In this document: positions 7,723-17,162 of the stretch, one piece after another
Layout: every line of letters starts with the position of its first letter
Position numbering within the stretch: the stretch's first letter is position 1
Assembly: GCA_946613705.1 (NCBI GenBank)
Contig: CAMOFU010000009.1
Location: forward strand, 1 to 23,676
DNA from: an uncultured Clostridia bacterium
GTDB taxonomy: Bacteria > Bacillota > Clostridia > Oscillospirales > Ruminococcaceae
Length of the DNA stretch: 23,676 nt
Direction: 5' to 3'
Program-made: the position numbers and the translations under genes
The notes under the pieces: generated by a model
The model's database searches: none
What the model was told of the DNA's origin: nothing
Seen by the model: only the letters and a program-made list of their open reading frames with translations

Positions 7723-10700
7723 TCACAAATTGAACAAAGAAATCTGATTCGATTTGGGCAGATCGCCGAAAGCATCGTTCTTTTCGAGAGTTTCAATAAC
7801 GCTCTTGCTGACACCGCTCTGCTGCTGGAACTCCTCGATCGAAATGAAATCGCCGAGCTTGGCTTTTTCATAGAGTGTGATCGCAGCGCTTTTTCCGACA
7901 CCGTTCAGTGAACAGAAAGGCAGACGAAGCTTTCCGTCCTCAATTCTGTAGATAGTGGCGTGTGATTTGAAAATGTTTACGGGCAGGAACTCATATCCGC
8001 GGCAATACATCTCATAGATAAGCAGCATCGTTTCGAGAATGCCCTCTTCCTTGGCTGTCATATCGTCCTTGCTTTTGTTTTTGAGCTCCTCTATCCTTTG
8101 AGCGACAAAGTGCTTGCCCTTGGCGGCAGTCTCAGCTTCAAAATCCTCACCTCGGACAGTAAACAGCGACGCATAGAATTCGAGCGGCTTATATATCTTG
8201 AACCAGCACAGCTTGATAGCAGAGGTCACATAAGCAGCAGCGTGAGCCTTCGGGAACATATACTTGATCTTCAGGCAGGAATCGATATACCATTCGGGTA
8301 CGTCATGAGCCCGCATATCTGCCTTCATCTCTTCTGTAAGCAGCTTCGGGGCGTTGCCCTTACGGGTGATCTCCATGATCTTGAAGGACAGCGACTTATC
8401 CATACCGTGATAAATAAGATAAGTCATGATACTGTCACGGGTACCGATGACCTCTGAGATCGTGCAGGTGCCGTTGTGGATAAGATCCTGTGCATTACCA
8501 AGCCATACATCGGTTCCGTGAGACAGACCCGATATCTGTAAAAGGTCGCCGAAATTCTTGGGTCTGGCTTCGAGCAGCATTCCGCAGACAAAGTTGGTTC
8601 CCATCTCGGGGATCCCGAGTGTGCCTGTTTTCCAGCCCAGCTCCTCTGCCGTTATGCCGAGGGCTTCGGGAGATGTGAACAGCGAATAGACCTTCTGATC
8701 GGACATAGGTATCTCGAGGATATCGAGCCCTGTCATATCTTCGAGGTATTTATAAAGCGTTGGCACATCATGCCCAAGCTCATCAAGCTTCAGTATAGTG
8801 TCATGGAGCGAATGAAAGTCAAAGTGTGTCGTGACGATATCAGAATCCGCCTTTTCGGCAGGGTGCTGTACGGGAGTAAAATCATACACCTCATAATCGG
8901 ACGGGATAACGACCATACCGCCCGGGTGCTGACCAGTGGTGCGTTTTACGTTCAGACAGCCTGTGGCAAGCCTCAGCTTTTCAGCATCGTTTACACTGCG
9001 GCCTCTTTCCTCGAGATATTTGAGCACATATCCGAAGGCGGTCTTTTCCGCAACACCGCCGATAGTTCCTGCTTTGAAAACATGATCAGCACCGAACAGC
9101 TCTTCGGTGTATTTATGTGCAAAGGACTGATAATCTCCCGAGAAGTTAAGGTCGATATCGGGAGCCTTATCGCCGTTGAAGCCGAGGAACGTTTCAAACG
9201 GGATATCATGACCGTCACGGTGAAGCGGTGTACCGCAGCGCGGGCAGTTTTTCTCGGGAAGGTCGTAGCCCGACTGAACGGAGCCGTCGGTGACGAACTC
9301 GCTGTAACGGCATTTCTTGCAGATATAGTGAGGCATCAGAGGATTGACCTCCGAGATCCCCGACATTGAGGCGACGAACGAGGAGCCTACCGAACCACGC
9401 GAGCCGACCTGATAGCCGTGCTTAACGGAGTTATCAACAAGCTTCTGCGAGATCATGTACAGCACGGCAAATCCGTGCTTGATGATAGAAGTCAGCTCTC
9501 GGTTGAGCCTGTCATATACGATCGCGGGGATATGCTCTTTAAAGGGCTCTTCTATGCCGTGGTCGCCCTCGGGTATCTCGATGGTGTCGGGATCGCAGTC
9601 GCCGTAGATCGAGCAGCATTTTTTCCAGCAGATGACTTGAAGCTCACGCACTGCACCTTCGATAAAAGGGGTGTAGGTGCCGTTCGGGAATGCTTTGAGA
9701 TCCTTGTCGATCATATCTGCAAATCTATTGGTGTTTGTAACAACTACCTCGAATGCTTTCTCTTTGCCGAGATAGGACAGCTCGTCGAGCATTACATCGG
9801 TCGTCTTGAAATAGAGCGGGGGCTGGCGGTCGGCATCTGCAAACTTCATTGAAGCCATGATGATAGCTCTGAACTGTGCATCCTTTTTATCCATAAAGTG
9901 AACATCGCCTGTAGCGCATACAGGTATACCCATTTCATCTCCCAGCTTTACAACAAAGCGGTTGATGTCCTTGACCTGTTCCTCGGTATGTATATCTGTA
10001 TACGGCGCCCGTTCGGACAGCAGCATGAACATATTGTTGCCCTGCGGCTGTATCTCCAGGTAATCGTAAAAGTTAGCTATCTGTTTGATCTTTTCTATAG
10101 GCTCATTTCTCAGGTATGCCTGTATCAGTTCGCCGCTCTCGCAGGCGCTGCCGATTATCAGACCCTCTCTGTGCTTGACAAGCTCTGATTTGGGTATCCT
10201 CGGGCGCTTCTTATAGAAGTCGAGATTAGACATAGAGATAAGCTTATAGAGGTTTTTCAGACCTGTATTGTTTCTTACCAGAATGATCTGATGATAGTGC
10301 GGGAGCTCCTTGATATTCTCTGTCGAGGCAAGAAGCGAATTGAGCATATCAACAGTTATGACCATAAGCGGATATTGCTCGATCAGCATATTGGCGAGCC
10401 TTATAAATATCTCTCCGAGCACACGGGAATCGTCATCACCGCGGTGATGGTTGAAGCTCAGACCGAAATGATCGGCAATGGTATTGAGCTTATGGTTTTC
10501 GGTATCGGTGAGCATGATCCTGCTCATCGGCAGTGTGTCGATATATGTATATCTGAGCTTCATGTTATTGCGGCGGAGCGCTTCATTTATAAAGCCCGTA
10601 TCGAATTTTGCATTATGCGCGATAAGCACAGGGTCACTGCCGCAGAATTCAAGAAAGCTTTTGAGCGCCTCCGACTCCTCGGGAGCACCTTTAAGCATAT

Positions 10701-12192
10701 CATCGGTTATATGAGTAAGCCCCGAAATGAACTCTGTGAGCGGCTCGTGAGGGTCAATAAAGGTATCAAAGGTGTCAACTATTTCAAGTCCGCGAAGCTT
10801 GACTGCACCGATCTCAATGATCTTATCCTTGTCGTGAAGGGTACCCGTTGTTTCAAGATCGAACACTATCAGCTCATCGGTCAGCTTTCTGCGGCTGAGG
10901 CCGTGAACGATATCCACATCGTTATTCACTTCATAGGATTCTATGCCGTAGATGACCTTGAACTGTTTGCCGTCCTTGCGAAGCTTGGCAACGGCATTCA
11001 TAGCATCGGGATAGCCCTGTACGACACCGTGGTCGGTAATGGCTATCGCTTTATGTCCCCACTCAAATGCTCTGTTTACAAGCTTGTCCGCAGAGGTGAG
11101 CGCGTCCATTGCAGACATATTGGTGTGGCAGTGGAGCTCTACGCGCTTCTGCTCGGAAAGATCCTTTTGCTTCTGCTGCTTTACGAGCATTATATTGGTC
11201 GGTTCGAGGTTAAGACTGTGCGAGTAATTGTCAAATTTGAGCTTGCCAGAACAAATGATCGTGGAACCATTCTTCAGATTTGACAACAGTGTTTCAAGCT
11301 CCTGCTTGCCGGTCTGTTTGGAATACTTCGAGGTGCGGTTACCGCCGAGCATCTTGATCTGGCAGGAATAGGTGAAATCAGTCAGATACAGATTAGCTAT
11401 CAGTATCTCACCGTTTTTTCTTTCCATGGTGTCGATCTTAAAGATCTCGCCCCATACGGTATAGACGGTATCGTCCTCCTCGTCGGGGAGGCGCTTCATT
11501 TCGGTCACCTCGGTATCGGAAGCGATAGGTGCGCCTTTAAGGCAGACAGCACCGTCCGCAATAAGACCGAGCCTTGTGAAATCAACATCGGCTTTTCTGA
11601 ACTCGGGAGCGGGCTTTTTATCGGCGGGCTTGCCGTCCTGAGCAGGTGCTGCACTTTCGGTATGTATCGGCAGTGCGCTGATGCGCTGCTCGTACTGCAT
11701 ATCAAGCTCCTGCTCCGAGACCTCTGTGATGCCCGAAAGCTCTACCGACACCTCGGTCGAGAAAAGCTCTCGGACCAGATTCCTGAATATGCCCGAAAAG
11801 TCAGCCTTGTCGAGTATCTTATGTCCGCCGTGCATAAGCTCTATCTTAAAGCAGCCAAACTCATACGCAGCCTTAGCGTCATTGAAATAACCATTTACAA
11901 CAGAACAGCGCTGTTTCATATACTCCACAAGCTGAGGGAAAAATTCAGCCGTCAGCATATCGGGAGTATACTTGCAGCGTAGCTTCAGATCCATAAGCTT
12001 CAGCGCAGATGCAAGCTTATGCTCACATTCGTTGACGATCGCCCAGTCAACAGTCTGCACAAGTCTTACATCGAGCGCCATTGCCTTTTCTTTTTCATCA
12101 TATATCAGCTTCAGCACCTGACCGTCCTCTAAGCTTCGGGGTATCAGCTGCTGATACTCTTCAAAAAGGTCTGCAAATCTATATGTATTCAT
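7723..12192 (-). CDS. polC: DNA polymerase III alpha subunit, PolC type
   Basis: The replicative polymerase of low-GC Gram-positives, 1489 residues with built-in proofreading. Domains in order: N-terminal domain to about 170; a Pro/Ala-rich linker (about 172-200); OB-fold (about 240-340); first PHP part with HCHTN (354-358) and DHG (387-389); inserted DEDDh exonuclease with DLETTG (445-450), HNAKFD (526-531) and H583-D588; rest of PHP (about 610-830); four-cysteine zinc site (C958, C961, C983, C986); palm with D1012 and D1014 (PDIDLNFSG) and D1125 (THFDFHS); helix-hairpin-helix LNGVGKSA (1429-1436). It ends in QISLF (1483-1487), a canonical sliding-clamp binding motif. All catalytic residues are kept. 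The ATG follows ispG by 9 bases with AAGGA overlapping the ispG stop. It is the last gene of the pyrH operon; no terminator is visible after it. Confidence 0.98.
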   Translation of the reverse strand: MNTYRFADLFEEYQQLIPRSLEDGQVLKLIYDEKEKAMALDVRLVQTVDWAIVNECEHKLASALKLMDLKLRCKYTPDMLTAEFFPQLVEYMKQRCSVVNGYFNDAKAAYEFGCFKIELMHGGHKILDKADFSGIFRNLVRELFSTEVSVELSGITEVSEQELDMQYEQRISALPIHTESAAPAQDGKPADKKPAPEFRKADVDFTRLGLIADGAVCLKGAPIASDTEVTEMKRLPDEEDDTVYTVWGEIFKIDTMERKNGEILIANLYLTDFTYSCQIKMLGGNRTSKYSKQTGKQELETLLSNLKNGSTIICSGKLKFDNYSHSLNLEPTNIMLVKQQKQKDLSEQKRVELHCHTNMSAMDALTSADKLVNRAFEWGHKAIAITDHGVVQGYPDAMNAVAKLRKDGKQFKVIYGIESYEVNNDVDIVHGLSRRKLTDELIVFDLETTGTLHDKDKIIEIGAVKLRGLEIVDTFDTFIDPHEPLTEFISGLTHITDDMLKGAPEESEALKSFLEFCGSDPVLIAHNAKFDTGFINEALRRNNMKLRYTYIDTLPMSRIMLTDTENHKLNTIADHFGLSFNHHRGDDDSRVLGEIFIRLANMLIEQYPLMVITVDMLNSLLASTENIKELPHYHQIILVRNNTGLKNLYKLISMSNLDFYKKRPRIPKSELVKHREGLIIGSACESGELIQAYLRNEPIEKIKQIANFYDYLEIQPQGNNMFMLLSERAPYTDIHTEEQVKDINRFVVKLGDEMGIPVCATGDVHFMDKKDAQFRAIIMASMKFADADRQPPLYFKTTDVMLDELSYLGKEKAFEVVVTNTNRFADMIDKDLKAFPNGTYTPFIEGAVRELQVICWKKCCSIYGDCDPDTIEIPEGDHGIEEPFKEHIPAIVYDRLNRELTSIIKHGFAVLYMISQKLVDNSVKHGYQVGSRGSVGSSFVASMSGISEVNPLMPHYICKKCRYSEFVTDGSVQSGYDLPEKNCPRCGTPLHRDGHDIPFETFLGFNGDKAPDIDLNFSGDYQSFAHKYTEELFGADHVFKAGTIGGVAEKTAFGYVLKYLEERGRSVNDAEKLRLATGCLNVKRTTGQHPGGMVVIPSDYEVYDFTPVQHPAEKADSDIVTTHFDFHSLHDTILKLDELGHDVPTLYKYLEDMTGLDILEIPMSDQKVYSLFTSPEALGITAEELGWKTGTLGIPEMGTNFVCGMLLEARPKNFGDLLQISGLSHGTDVWLGNAQDLIHNGTCTISEVIGTRDSIMTYLIYHGMDKSLSFKIMEITRKGNAPKLLTEEMKADMRAHDVPEWYIDSCLKIKYMFPKAHAAAYVTSAIKLCWFKIYKPLEFYASLFTVRGEDFEAETAAKGKHFVAQRIEELKNKSKDDMTAKEEGILETMLLIYEMYCRGYEFLPVNIFKSHATIYRIEDGKLRLPFCSLNGVGKSAAITLYEKAKLGDFISIEEFQQQSGVSKSVIETLEKNDAFGDLPKSNQISLFNL

Positions 12193-12201
12193 CTTACTTC
12201 C

Positions 12202-13242
12202 TTAAAGTTTTTCTATTTCTTCAAGCAGAGCATTCAATGCTTCGCTCTCATCTATCTTTCTTAAACGCTCGCCCTTGGCAAAGAGTACAGCACACCCGTC
12301 GCCTCCTGCGATGCCTATATCTGCGTTTCCCGACTCACCGATGCCGTTGACAACACAGCCCATTACGGCAACTGTGATATCCTTGTCAATATCTCTTGTA
12401 GCGGCTTCAACCTTTTTGGCAAGCGAGATCAGGTCTATCTTTGTTCTGCCGCAGGTCGGGCAGGAAACGATCTTAACACCGCTTCCCTTCCCTATCGCTT
12501 TAAGAATATCCTTAGCTGCATATACTTCATTCACAGGGTCATCGGTCAGAGACACCCTGATCGTTTCGCCTATACCGTCACACAGCAGCGAGCCTATCCC
12601 GACTGCTGACTTGATTATCCCCATTCTCTGCGTGCCTGCTTCTGTAACTCCGAGATGAAGCGGATAATCGCATTTCTCGGCAAGCAGTCTGTAAGCGCCG
12701 ATCATAGTTGGTACATCTGAGGATTTCAGAGAGATGACAATATCATTGAAATCATTATCTTCAAGTATCCGAACGTGGCGCATAGCACTTTCGACCAACG
12801 CCTCGGGTGTAGGTCTGCCATATTTTGCAAGAAGGTCTTTTTCGAGAGAACCGCCGTTCACACCTATCCTTATTGGTATATTACGGCTCTTGCAAGCCTT
12901 AACGACCTCTCTCACCTTTTCCATCGAACCGATATTTCCCGGGTTAATGCGTATCTTGTCGATACCCGCTTCTGCTGACGCAACAGCAAGCCTGTAGTCA
13001 AAGTGTATATCGGCTACCAAAGGAATACTGATCTTTTCCTTGATCGCAGGGATAAGCCTGACTGCGTCCATATTTGGAACAGCAGCCCTGATGATCTCGC
13101 AGCCTGCTTTTTCAAGCTCGACTGCCTGTCTTACCGAGCCCTCGATATCCTCTGCGGGGACATTGAGCATTGACTGTATATATATCCTTTTTCCGTCCAG
13201 CACGCAGCTGCCGACCTTTACGGCATGAACCTTTCTATCCAT
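12202..13242 (-). CDS. ispG: (E)-4-hydroxy-3-methylbut-2-enyl-diphosphate synthase (IspG/GcpE)
   Basis: Late step of the MEP isoprenoid pathway: reduces ME-cPP to HMBPP with a [4Fe-4S] cluster. The 346 residues form a TIM barrel followed by the cluster domain. Cluster ligands C261, C264 (SCPTCGRT) and C296 (GCVVNG) and the fourth ligand E303 (IGESG) are all visible. The ATG at 13242 has AGAGG 8 bases upstream; an extra GTG start at 13251 would overlap that site. It sits where Bacillus has proS, between rseP and polC, as in many Clostridia. With dxr in the same operon it feeds isoprenoid units to UppS. Confidence 0.97.
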   Translation of the reverse strand: MDRKVHAVKVGSCVLDGKRIYIQSMLNVPAEDIEGSVRQAVELEKAGCEIIRAAVPNMDAVRLIPAIKEKISIPLVADIHFDYRLAVASAEAGIDKIRINPGNIGSMEKVREVVKACKSRNIPIRIGVNGGSLEKDLLAKYGRPTPEALVESAMRHVRILEDNDFNDIVISLKSSDVPTMIGAYRLLAEKCDYPLHLGVTEAGTQRMGIIKSAVGIGSLLCDGIGETIRVSLTDDPVNEVYAAKDILKAIGKGSGVKIVSCPTCGRTKIDLISLAKKVEAATRDIDKDITVAVMGCVVNGIGESGNADIGIAGGDGCAVLFAKGERLRKIDESEALNALLEEIEKL

Positions 13243-13254
13243 TTCATACACCTC

Positions 13255-14295
13255 TTAAAACAGCTTTATAACATCACTTACAGTTACTACGACCATCAGC
13301 AGCAGCAAAGCTGCCATACCGATAAAATGCACCATGCCCTCTTTTTCGGGCGGTACGGGCTTGCGCCTTATCGCTTCTATTATCAGGAAAATGAGTCTGC
13401 CGCCGTCAAGCGCAGGCAGCGGGAGAAGGTTGAACAGCCCTATATTGATCGTTATGAATGCCGCCAGCGACAGCATTTGCTCTGTCAGACCCTTCCAGTC
13501 GATGCCGTTTTCCTCACTCGTTTCACTGTCAATAACATCACCGATAACATTGACTATACCGACGGGTCCCGACAGGTCGCTGAGCTTGTATTTACCGCGG
13601 ATCATATCAATAAGCGTAATATAGATCAGTCTTCCGTCGGTGATGGTATGCCTGAATGCATACGAGGTCACTGTGAAAAAATTCGCCTCTATCGGCTTAA
13701 CGAAAAAGTCGATATGCATTTGTTTATCTTTATGATCGAATTGAACGTTTTCGAGCTCTACCTTTTCGCCGTCGCGCAGCACGACCATATCAAACTTGCC
13801 GTCCTCGTCATTCTGGAACTGATAGCTCATGTCCATATCCGTAAAAATATGCATACCGTTGATGCTCAGTATCTCATCGCCTGTCTCAAGACCTGAAACG
13901 TGAGAAGCCGCGGTTTCGGACTCGAATTTAGACACGGTAGTTGAAGTTATCGGAGAAGACACTACGGTATAGATCACAAGCAGAACAAAGCCGAGGATAA
14001 GGTTCATAATGATCCCCGCAATTACTATCGCTATTCTTTTAGGGACGGATTTTTTGTTGAATGACCTGTCGTCCTCGGAATCGGAATCCTCGCCTTCCAT
14101 TGCACAGTAGCCGCCGATCGGGAACACACGCCACGCATACAGTGTCTCGCCCTTCTGCTTCTTGATGATAGCGGGACCCATACCGATCGCAAATTCATTT
14201 ACCTTAACACCGCAAAGCTTAGCAACTATAAAATGCCCGAGCTCATGGATAATTATTATCAGCTCAAAAATGAGCAGCGCTATTATTATCTTCAT
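13255..14295 (-). CDS. rseP: Site-2 intramembrane metalloprotease (RseP/RasP family)
   Basis: A membrane zinc protease of family M50B that cuts membrane-bound substrates such as anti-sigma factors and leftover signal peptides. The 346 residues show HELGH (17-21) in the first membrane helix, a second helix near 86-112, a PDZ domain around 115-200 and the third zinc-ligand motif LPALDGG (293-299, D297). A last helix lies at about 323-340. Length is a little shorter than in E. coli, with one PDZ domain, as in Gram-positives. ATG at 14295 has AAGGCGG upstream. The target is unknown; no anti-sigma factor is encoded nearby. Confidence 0.95.
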   Translation of the reverse strand: MKIIIALLIFELIIIIHELGHFIVAKLCGVKVNEFAIGMGPAIIKKQKGETLYAWRVFPIGGYCAMEGEDSDSEDDRSFNKKSVPKRIAIVIAGIIMNLILGFVLLVIYTVVSSPITSTTVSKFESETAASHVSGLETGDEILSINGMHIFTDMDMSYQFQNDEDGKFDMVVLRDGEKVELENVQFDHKDKQMHIDFFVKPIEANFFTVTSYAFRHTITDGRLIYITLIDMIRGKYKLSDLSGPVGIVNVIGDVIDSETSEENGIDWKGLTEQMLSLAAFITINIGLFNLLPLPALDGGRLIFLIIEAIRRKPVPPEKEGMVHFIGMAALLLLMVVVTVSDVIKLF

Positions 14296-14339
14296 TTTGC
14301 CGCCTTTCTGATTTCTGTTCTTAGTTTGGTTATGTATGC

Positions 14340-15503
14340 TTATCTGCTAAGCTTATCTATCTGTTCGCAAGCAAAAGCTCTGGCTCTGCGGTCTGCATTC
14401 AGCACATCTTCAAGGCTGTTTACCTGCTCGGGGACGAACCTGTCGATCACGCTTGAAACTATCCTGCCGATATCAAGGAACTGTATCTTCCTGTCAAGGA
14501 ATGCCGCCACGGCAGCTTCATTCGCACCGTTGACCATTGCGGGCATCGTACCGCCGAGAGATATGGCCTTGATACAGGCTGTAAGGCAGTCAAAGGTGTC
14601 TTGGTCGGGTCTTGCAAAGGTCATCGTACCGAGATCGGCGAGAGACAGCGGCTTTGTCGGACAATCGAATCGGTCGGGATACAGCAGTGCATACTGAATG
14701 GGTATCTTCATGTCGGGAACACCGAGCTGAGCTATGATCGAATGATCCTTATACTCGACAGCCGAATGGATAACACTTTCTCTGTGGACGACTATCTCTA
14801 TCTGCTCGGGAGTGAGGTCAAACAGCCACATTGCTTCGATGAATTCGAGCCCCTTATTCATAAGTGTAGCAGAATCTATGGTGATCTTTTTGCCCATAGA
14901 CCAATTGGGATGAGCAAGAGCCTGATCGACGGTCACGCCTTCAAGCTCCTTTTTGCTCCTGCCAAAGAACGGTCCGCCCGATGCTGTAAGCAGAATCTTG
15001 TTGAGCTGAGAGCGCTTGTTGCCCTGAAGGCACTGGAATATCGCAGAGTGCTCGCTGTCTACAGGATAGATATTCACGCCCTTTTCGGCAGCAGCTTTCA
15101 TTACAAGTGCTCCGCCTGCCACAAGGGTCTCCTTGTTGGCAAGAGCGATATCCGTACCGTGTTCTATAGCGGCGAGTGTCGGCTCCAGTCCGACCATTCC
15201 GACTACGGAGTTCAGCATTATATCAACACCGTCAAGCCTTGCGATAGCAGTGAGTCCCTCCATTCCGGTGAGTATCACCGTATCCTTAGTCTTGCCGTTA
15301 TCGAGCAATTGATGCAGCTTATCGGCAAGCTCTTCCTTGAAAATGCATACATATTCAGGATGAAACTCCCTTGCCTGTTTTGCGAGCAGCTCGCAGTTGG
15401 AATAAGCTGCAAGAGCCTTTATTTTAAAATTATGCTTGCGGGCAACTTCTAATGACTGAGTTCCGATAGAACCTGTAGACCCGAGAATAGAAATGGTTTT
15501 CAT
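14340..15503 (-). CDS. dxr: 1-deoxy-D-xylulose 5-phosphate reductoisomerase (Dxr/IspC)
   Basis: First committed MEP-pathway enzyme, converting DXP to MEP with NADPH. The 387-residue protein has the NADPH loop GSTGSIG (8-14) and the metal and substrate residues D149 and E151 (DSEH), plus E219 and E222 in NKGLEFIEA. Length is normal. ATG at 15503 has GGAG about 10 bases upstream, a rather long spacing. It starts 72 bases after cdsA, the widest gap in this operon, and that gap can form a hairpin. Confidence 0.97.
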   Translation of the reverse strand: MKTISILGSTGSIGTQSLEVARKHNFKIKALAAYSNCELLAKQAREFHPEYVCIFKEELADKLHQLLDNGKTKDTVILTGMEGLTAIARLDGVDIMLNSVVGMVGLEPTLAAIEHGTDIALANKETLVAGGALVMKAAAEKGVNIYPVDSEHSAIFQCLQGNKRSQLNKILLTASGGPFFGRSKKELEGVTVDQALAHPNWSMGKKITIDSATLMNKGLEFIEAMWLFDLTPEQIEIVVHRESVIHSAVEYKDHSIIAQLGVPDMKIPIQYALLYPDRFDCPTKPLSLADLGTMTFARPDQDTFDCLTACIKAISLGGTMPAMVNGANEAAVAAFLDRKIQFLDIGRIVSSVIDRFVPEQVNSLEDVLNADRRARAFACEQIDKLSR

Positions 15504-15529
15504 ACATTTACAGCTCCATTATAACGCCG

Positions 15530-15566
15530 CAAGGGGCAGCTGCTGAAATCTCAGTCCGCTCCCCCT
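15530..15566 (-). other. Imperfect hairpin between cdsA and dxr
   Basis: On the minus strand CAGGGG pairs with CCCCTTG (one bulged T), AGC with GCT and CTGA with TCAG around a four-base loop, giving a long imperfect stem. No T run follows, so it is not a terminator. It may be an RNA-processing or stability element, or just chance structure in a GC-rich spacer. Confidence 0.35.
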
Positions 15567-15575
15567 GAAACGATC

Positions 15576-16406
15576 TTATTTTACAAGAAGTCCCTGTGTA
15601 TACAGGTAATACATAAACGGTGCAACGAGCAGAAAGCTGTCGAATCTGTCCATTACTCCGCCGTGACCCGGCATGATATTGCCGTAGTCTTTGATACCGC
15701 ACTGTCTCTTGATTATAGATGCAGTGAGGTCGCCGATGAGCCCGATGACAGCTGCGATCATGCCGCTGAGAAACAGGAAGAAATATCTGGGGTCGAAGCC
15801 TTCTGTAGCAAAATCATAGATCAAACCGATAAACAGCATAAGCAGACCGTTTGACACTACTCCTCCAACAACGCCCTCGACTGTTTTCTTCGGGCTGATA
15901 TCGGGGCAGAGCTTGGTTTTGCCGAAGAAGGTCCCTGCAAAATAAGCTCCCGAATCTGCGAGCCATGCCGCACACATAGTCATGACTATAACGAACATAC
16001 CTGCATTCTTATCGTAGTTCATGCTTATTATCGTTCCGAATGAATACGGTATGAGTATCGCGGCTCCAAGCATCAGGAAGAAATCCTTATAATTGAATTT
16101 CTCGTGATGGCGCAGATAATAAACACACATAAACAGCACAAGTATGCCGAAATACAGGCGGTTGGTAAAGAACGTGAGCCAGCCGTTGCGGTGGAAAACA
16201 CCGATAAACGCATCAATGAATGCATAGGCACAGCAGGCAATTGCAGGCTCGGTAAACCTCAGCCGCTTTGTAGCCTTGAAGATCTCTGCGATCGCAAGAG
16301 CTGAAAGCAGGCCGAATGCAAGCTCGAAAACAAAGGTATTATGCAGCAGCAGGATCGCAATAAGAAGGACTATCGCAACGGCTGCCGATATGATACGGGT
16401 CTTCAT
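15576..16406 (-). CDS. cdsA: Phosphatidate cytidylyltransferase (CDP-diglyceride synthase)
   Basis: Integral membrane enzyme that makes CDP-diacylglycerol from phosphatidic acid and CTP, the branch point for phospholipids. The 276-residue protein has about eight hydrophobic segments, the DSGAYF motif (about 151-156) and the full family signature near the C-terminus (about 230-256): SIIKR, KD and PGHGGVMDRFD. Start is uncertain: the ATG at 16406 has AAAGGA 10 bases upstream, whereas an in-frame TTG at 16409 sits at 7 bases; they differ by one residue. It links to plsY and gpsA in the adjoining operon, which make its precursor. Confidence 0.96.
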   Translation of the reverse strand: MKTRIISAAVAIVLLIAILLLHNTFVFELAFGLLSALAIAEIFKATKRLRFTEPAIACCAYAFIDAFIGVFHRNGWLTFFTNRLYFGILVLFMCVYYLRHHEKFNYKDFFLMLGAAILIPYSFGTIISMNYDKNAGMFVIVMTMCAAWLADSGAYFAGTFFGKTKLCPDISPKKTVEGVVGGVVSNGLLMLFIGLIYDFATEGFDPRYFFLFLSGMIAAVIGLIGDLTASIIKRQCGIKDYGNIMPGHGGVMDRFDSFLLVAPFMYYLYTQGLLVK

Positions 16407-16433
16407 CAAAAATCTGTCCTTTCATCACCTTAT

Positions 16434-17150
16434 TCATACCCCGCCGAATCTGCGGTGTCTGTCCTTGTATTCCTCGATCGCCCTTTCAAAATCCTTCTTT
16501 GAAAAATCGGGCCAGAGAATATCGGTGAAATAATACTCGGCATAAGCCGACTGCCAGATCAGGAAGTTTGAAAGCCTCTGCTCACCGCTGGGCCTGATTA
16601 TCAGATCGACATCGGGGATCCCGTCGGTATAAAGCTTGCTCTGCAAAAGCTCCTCATCAACATCGGCAGGATCTATCTTTCCCGCCTTGACATCCTCGGC
16701 TATGAGTCTGGCTGCATTCGTTATCTCGTCCCTGCCGCCGTAATTAACAGCGATTATCAGGGTCATGATATCATAATCCTTGGACAGTTCCTCACATCTT
16801 GCCATCTTGGTTTGCAGCGATTCGCTCAGCATTGATTTATCCCCGATAAACTTCATGCGGACGTGCTCTTTCAGAAAATCGTCAAAATCGTCCAGATACT
16901 TGTCAAAGAGCTTCATTATCGCCTGCACCTCATCGTCGGGGCGGCGCCAGTTTTCGGTAGAGAAGGCATAGAATGTGATATACTTCACACCGAGCTCCTT
17001 GGCGTGTCGCACGATCTTGCGGAAGGTCTTAGCTCCCTCCCTGTGACCGAATTTACGCGGCAGACCGCGCTTTTTTGCCCATCTGCCGTTGCCGTCCATT
17101 ATAACGCCGATATGGACGGGCATCGGCGCATCAGTTTTTTTATCAGCCAT
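16434..17150 (-). CDS. uppS: Undecaprenyl diphosphate synthase (UppS)
   Basis: Cis-prenyltransferase that extends farnesyl-PP with isopentenyl-PP to the C55 lipid carrier used for peptidoglycan. The 238 residues carry the catalytic D19 in MDGNGRWA (18-25), FSTENW (63-68) and the C-terminal RPSGEQRLSNF signature (186-196). Length is normal. ATG at 17150 has GGAG 6 bases upstream and lies 12 bases after frr. dxr and ispG downstream supply the C5 units it uses. Confidence 0.97.
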   Translation of the reverse strand: MADKKTDAPMPVHIGVIMDGNGRWAKKRGLPRKFGHREGAKTFRKIVRHAKELGVKYITFYAFSTENWRRPDDEVQAIMKLFDKYLDDFDDFLKEHVRMKFIGDKSMLSESLQTKMARCEELSKDYDIMTLIIAVNYGGRDEITNAARLIAEDVKAGKIDPADVDEELLQSKLYTDGIPDVDLIIRPSGEQRLSNFLIWQSAYAEYYFTDILWPDFSKKDFERAIEEYKDRHRRFGGV

Positions 17151-17162
17151 ATTTTACTCCGA

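Noticed and set aside
10291..11283. A 330-codon open frame on the plus strand, antisense to polC
   Set aside because: It lies wholly inside polC over the exonuclease and PHP region, has no recognisable domain, and is explained by the complement of a long real gene.
15515..15530. TATAAT just before dxr as an internal promoter
   Set aside because: The matching -35 position reads TCAGCA, a poor match, and transcription would start almost at the start codon.
15508..15702. A 64-codon minus-strand frame across the cdsA end and the cdsA-dxr spacer
   Set aside because: It overlaps the conserved cdsA signature in another frame and resembles nothing I know.
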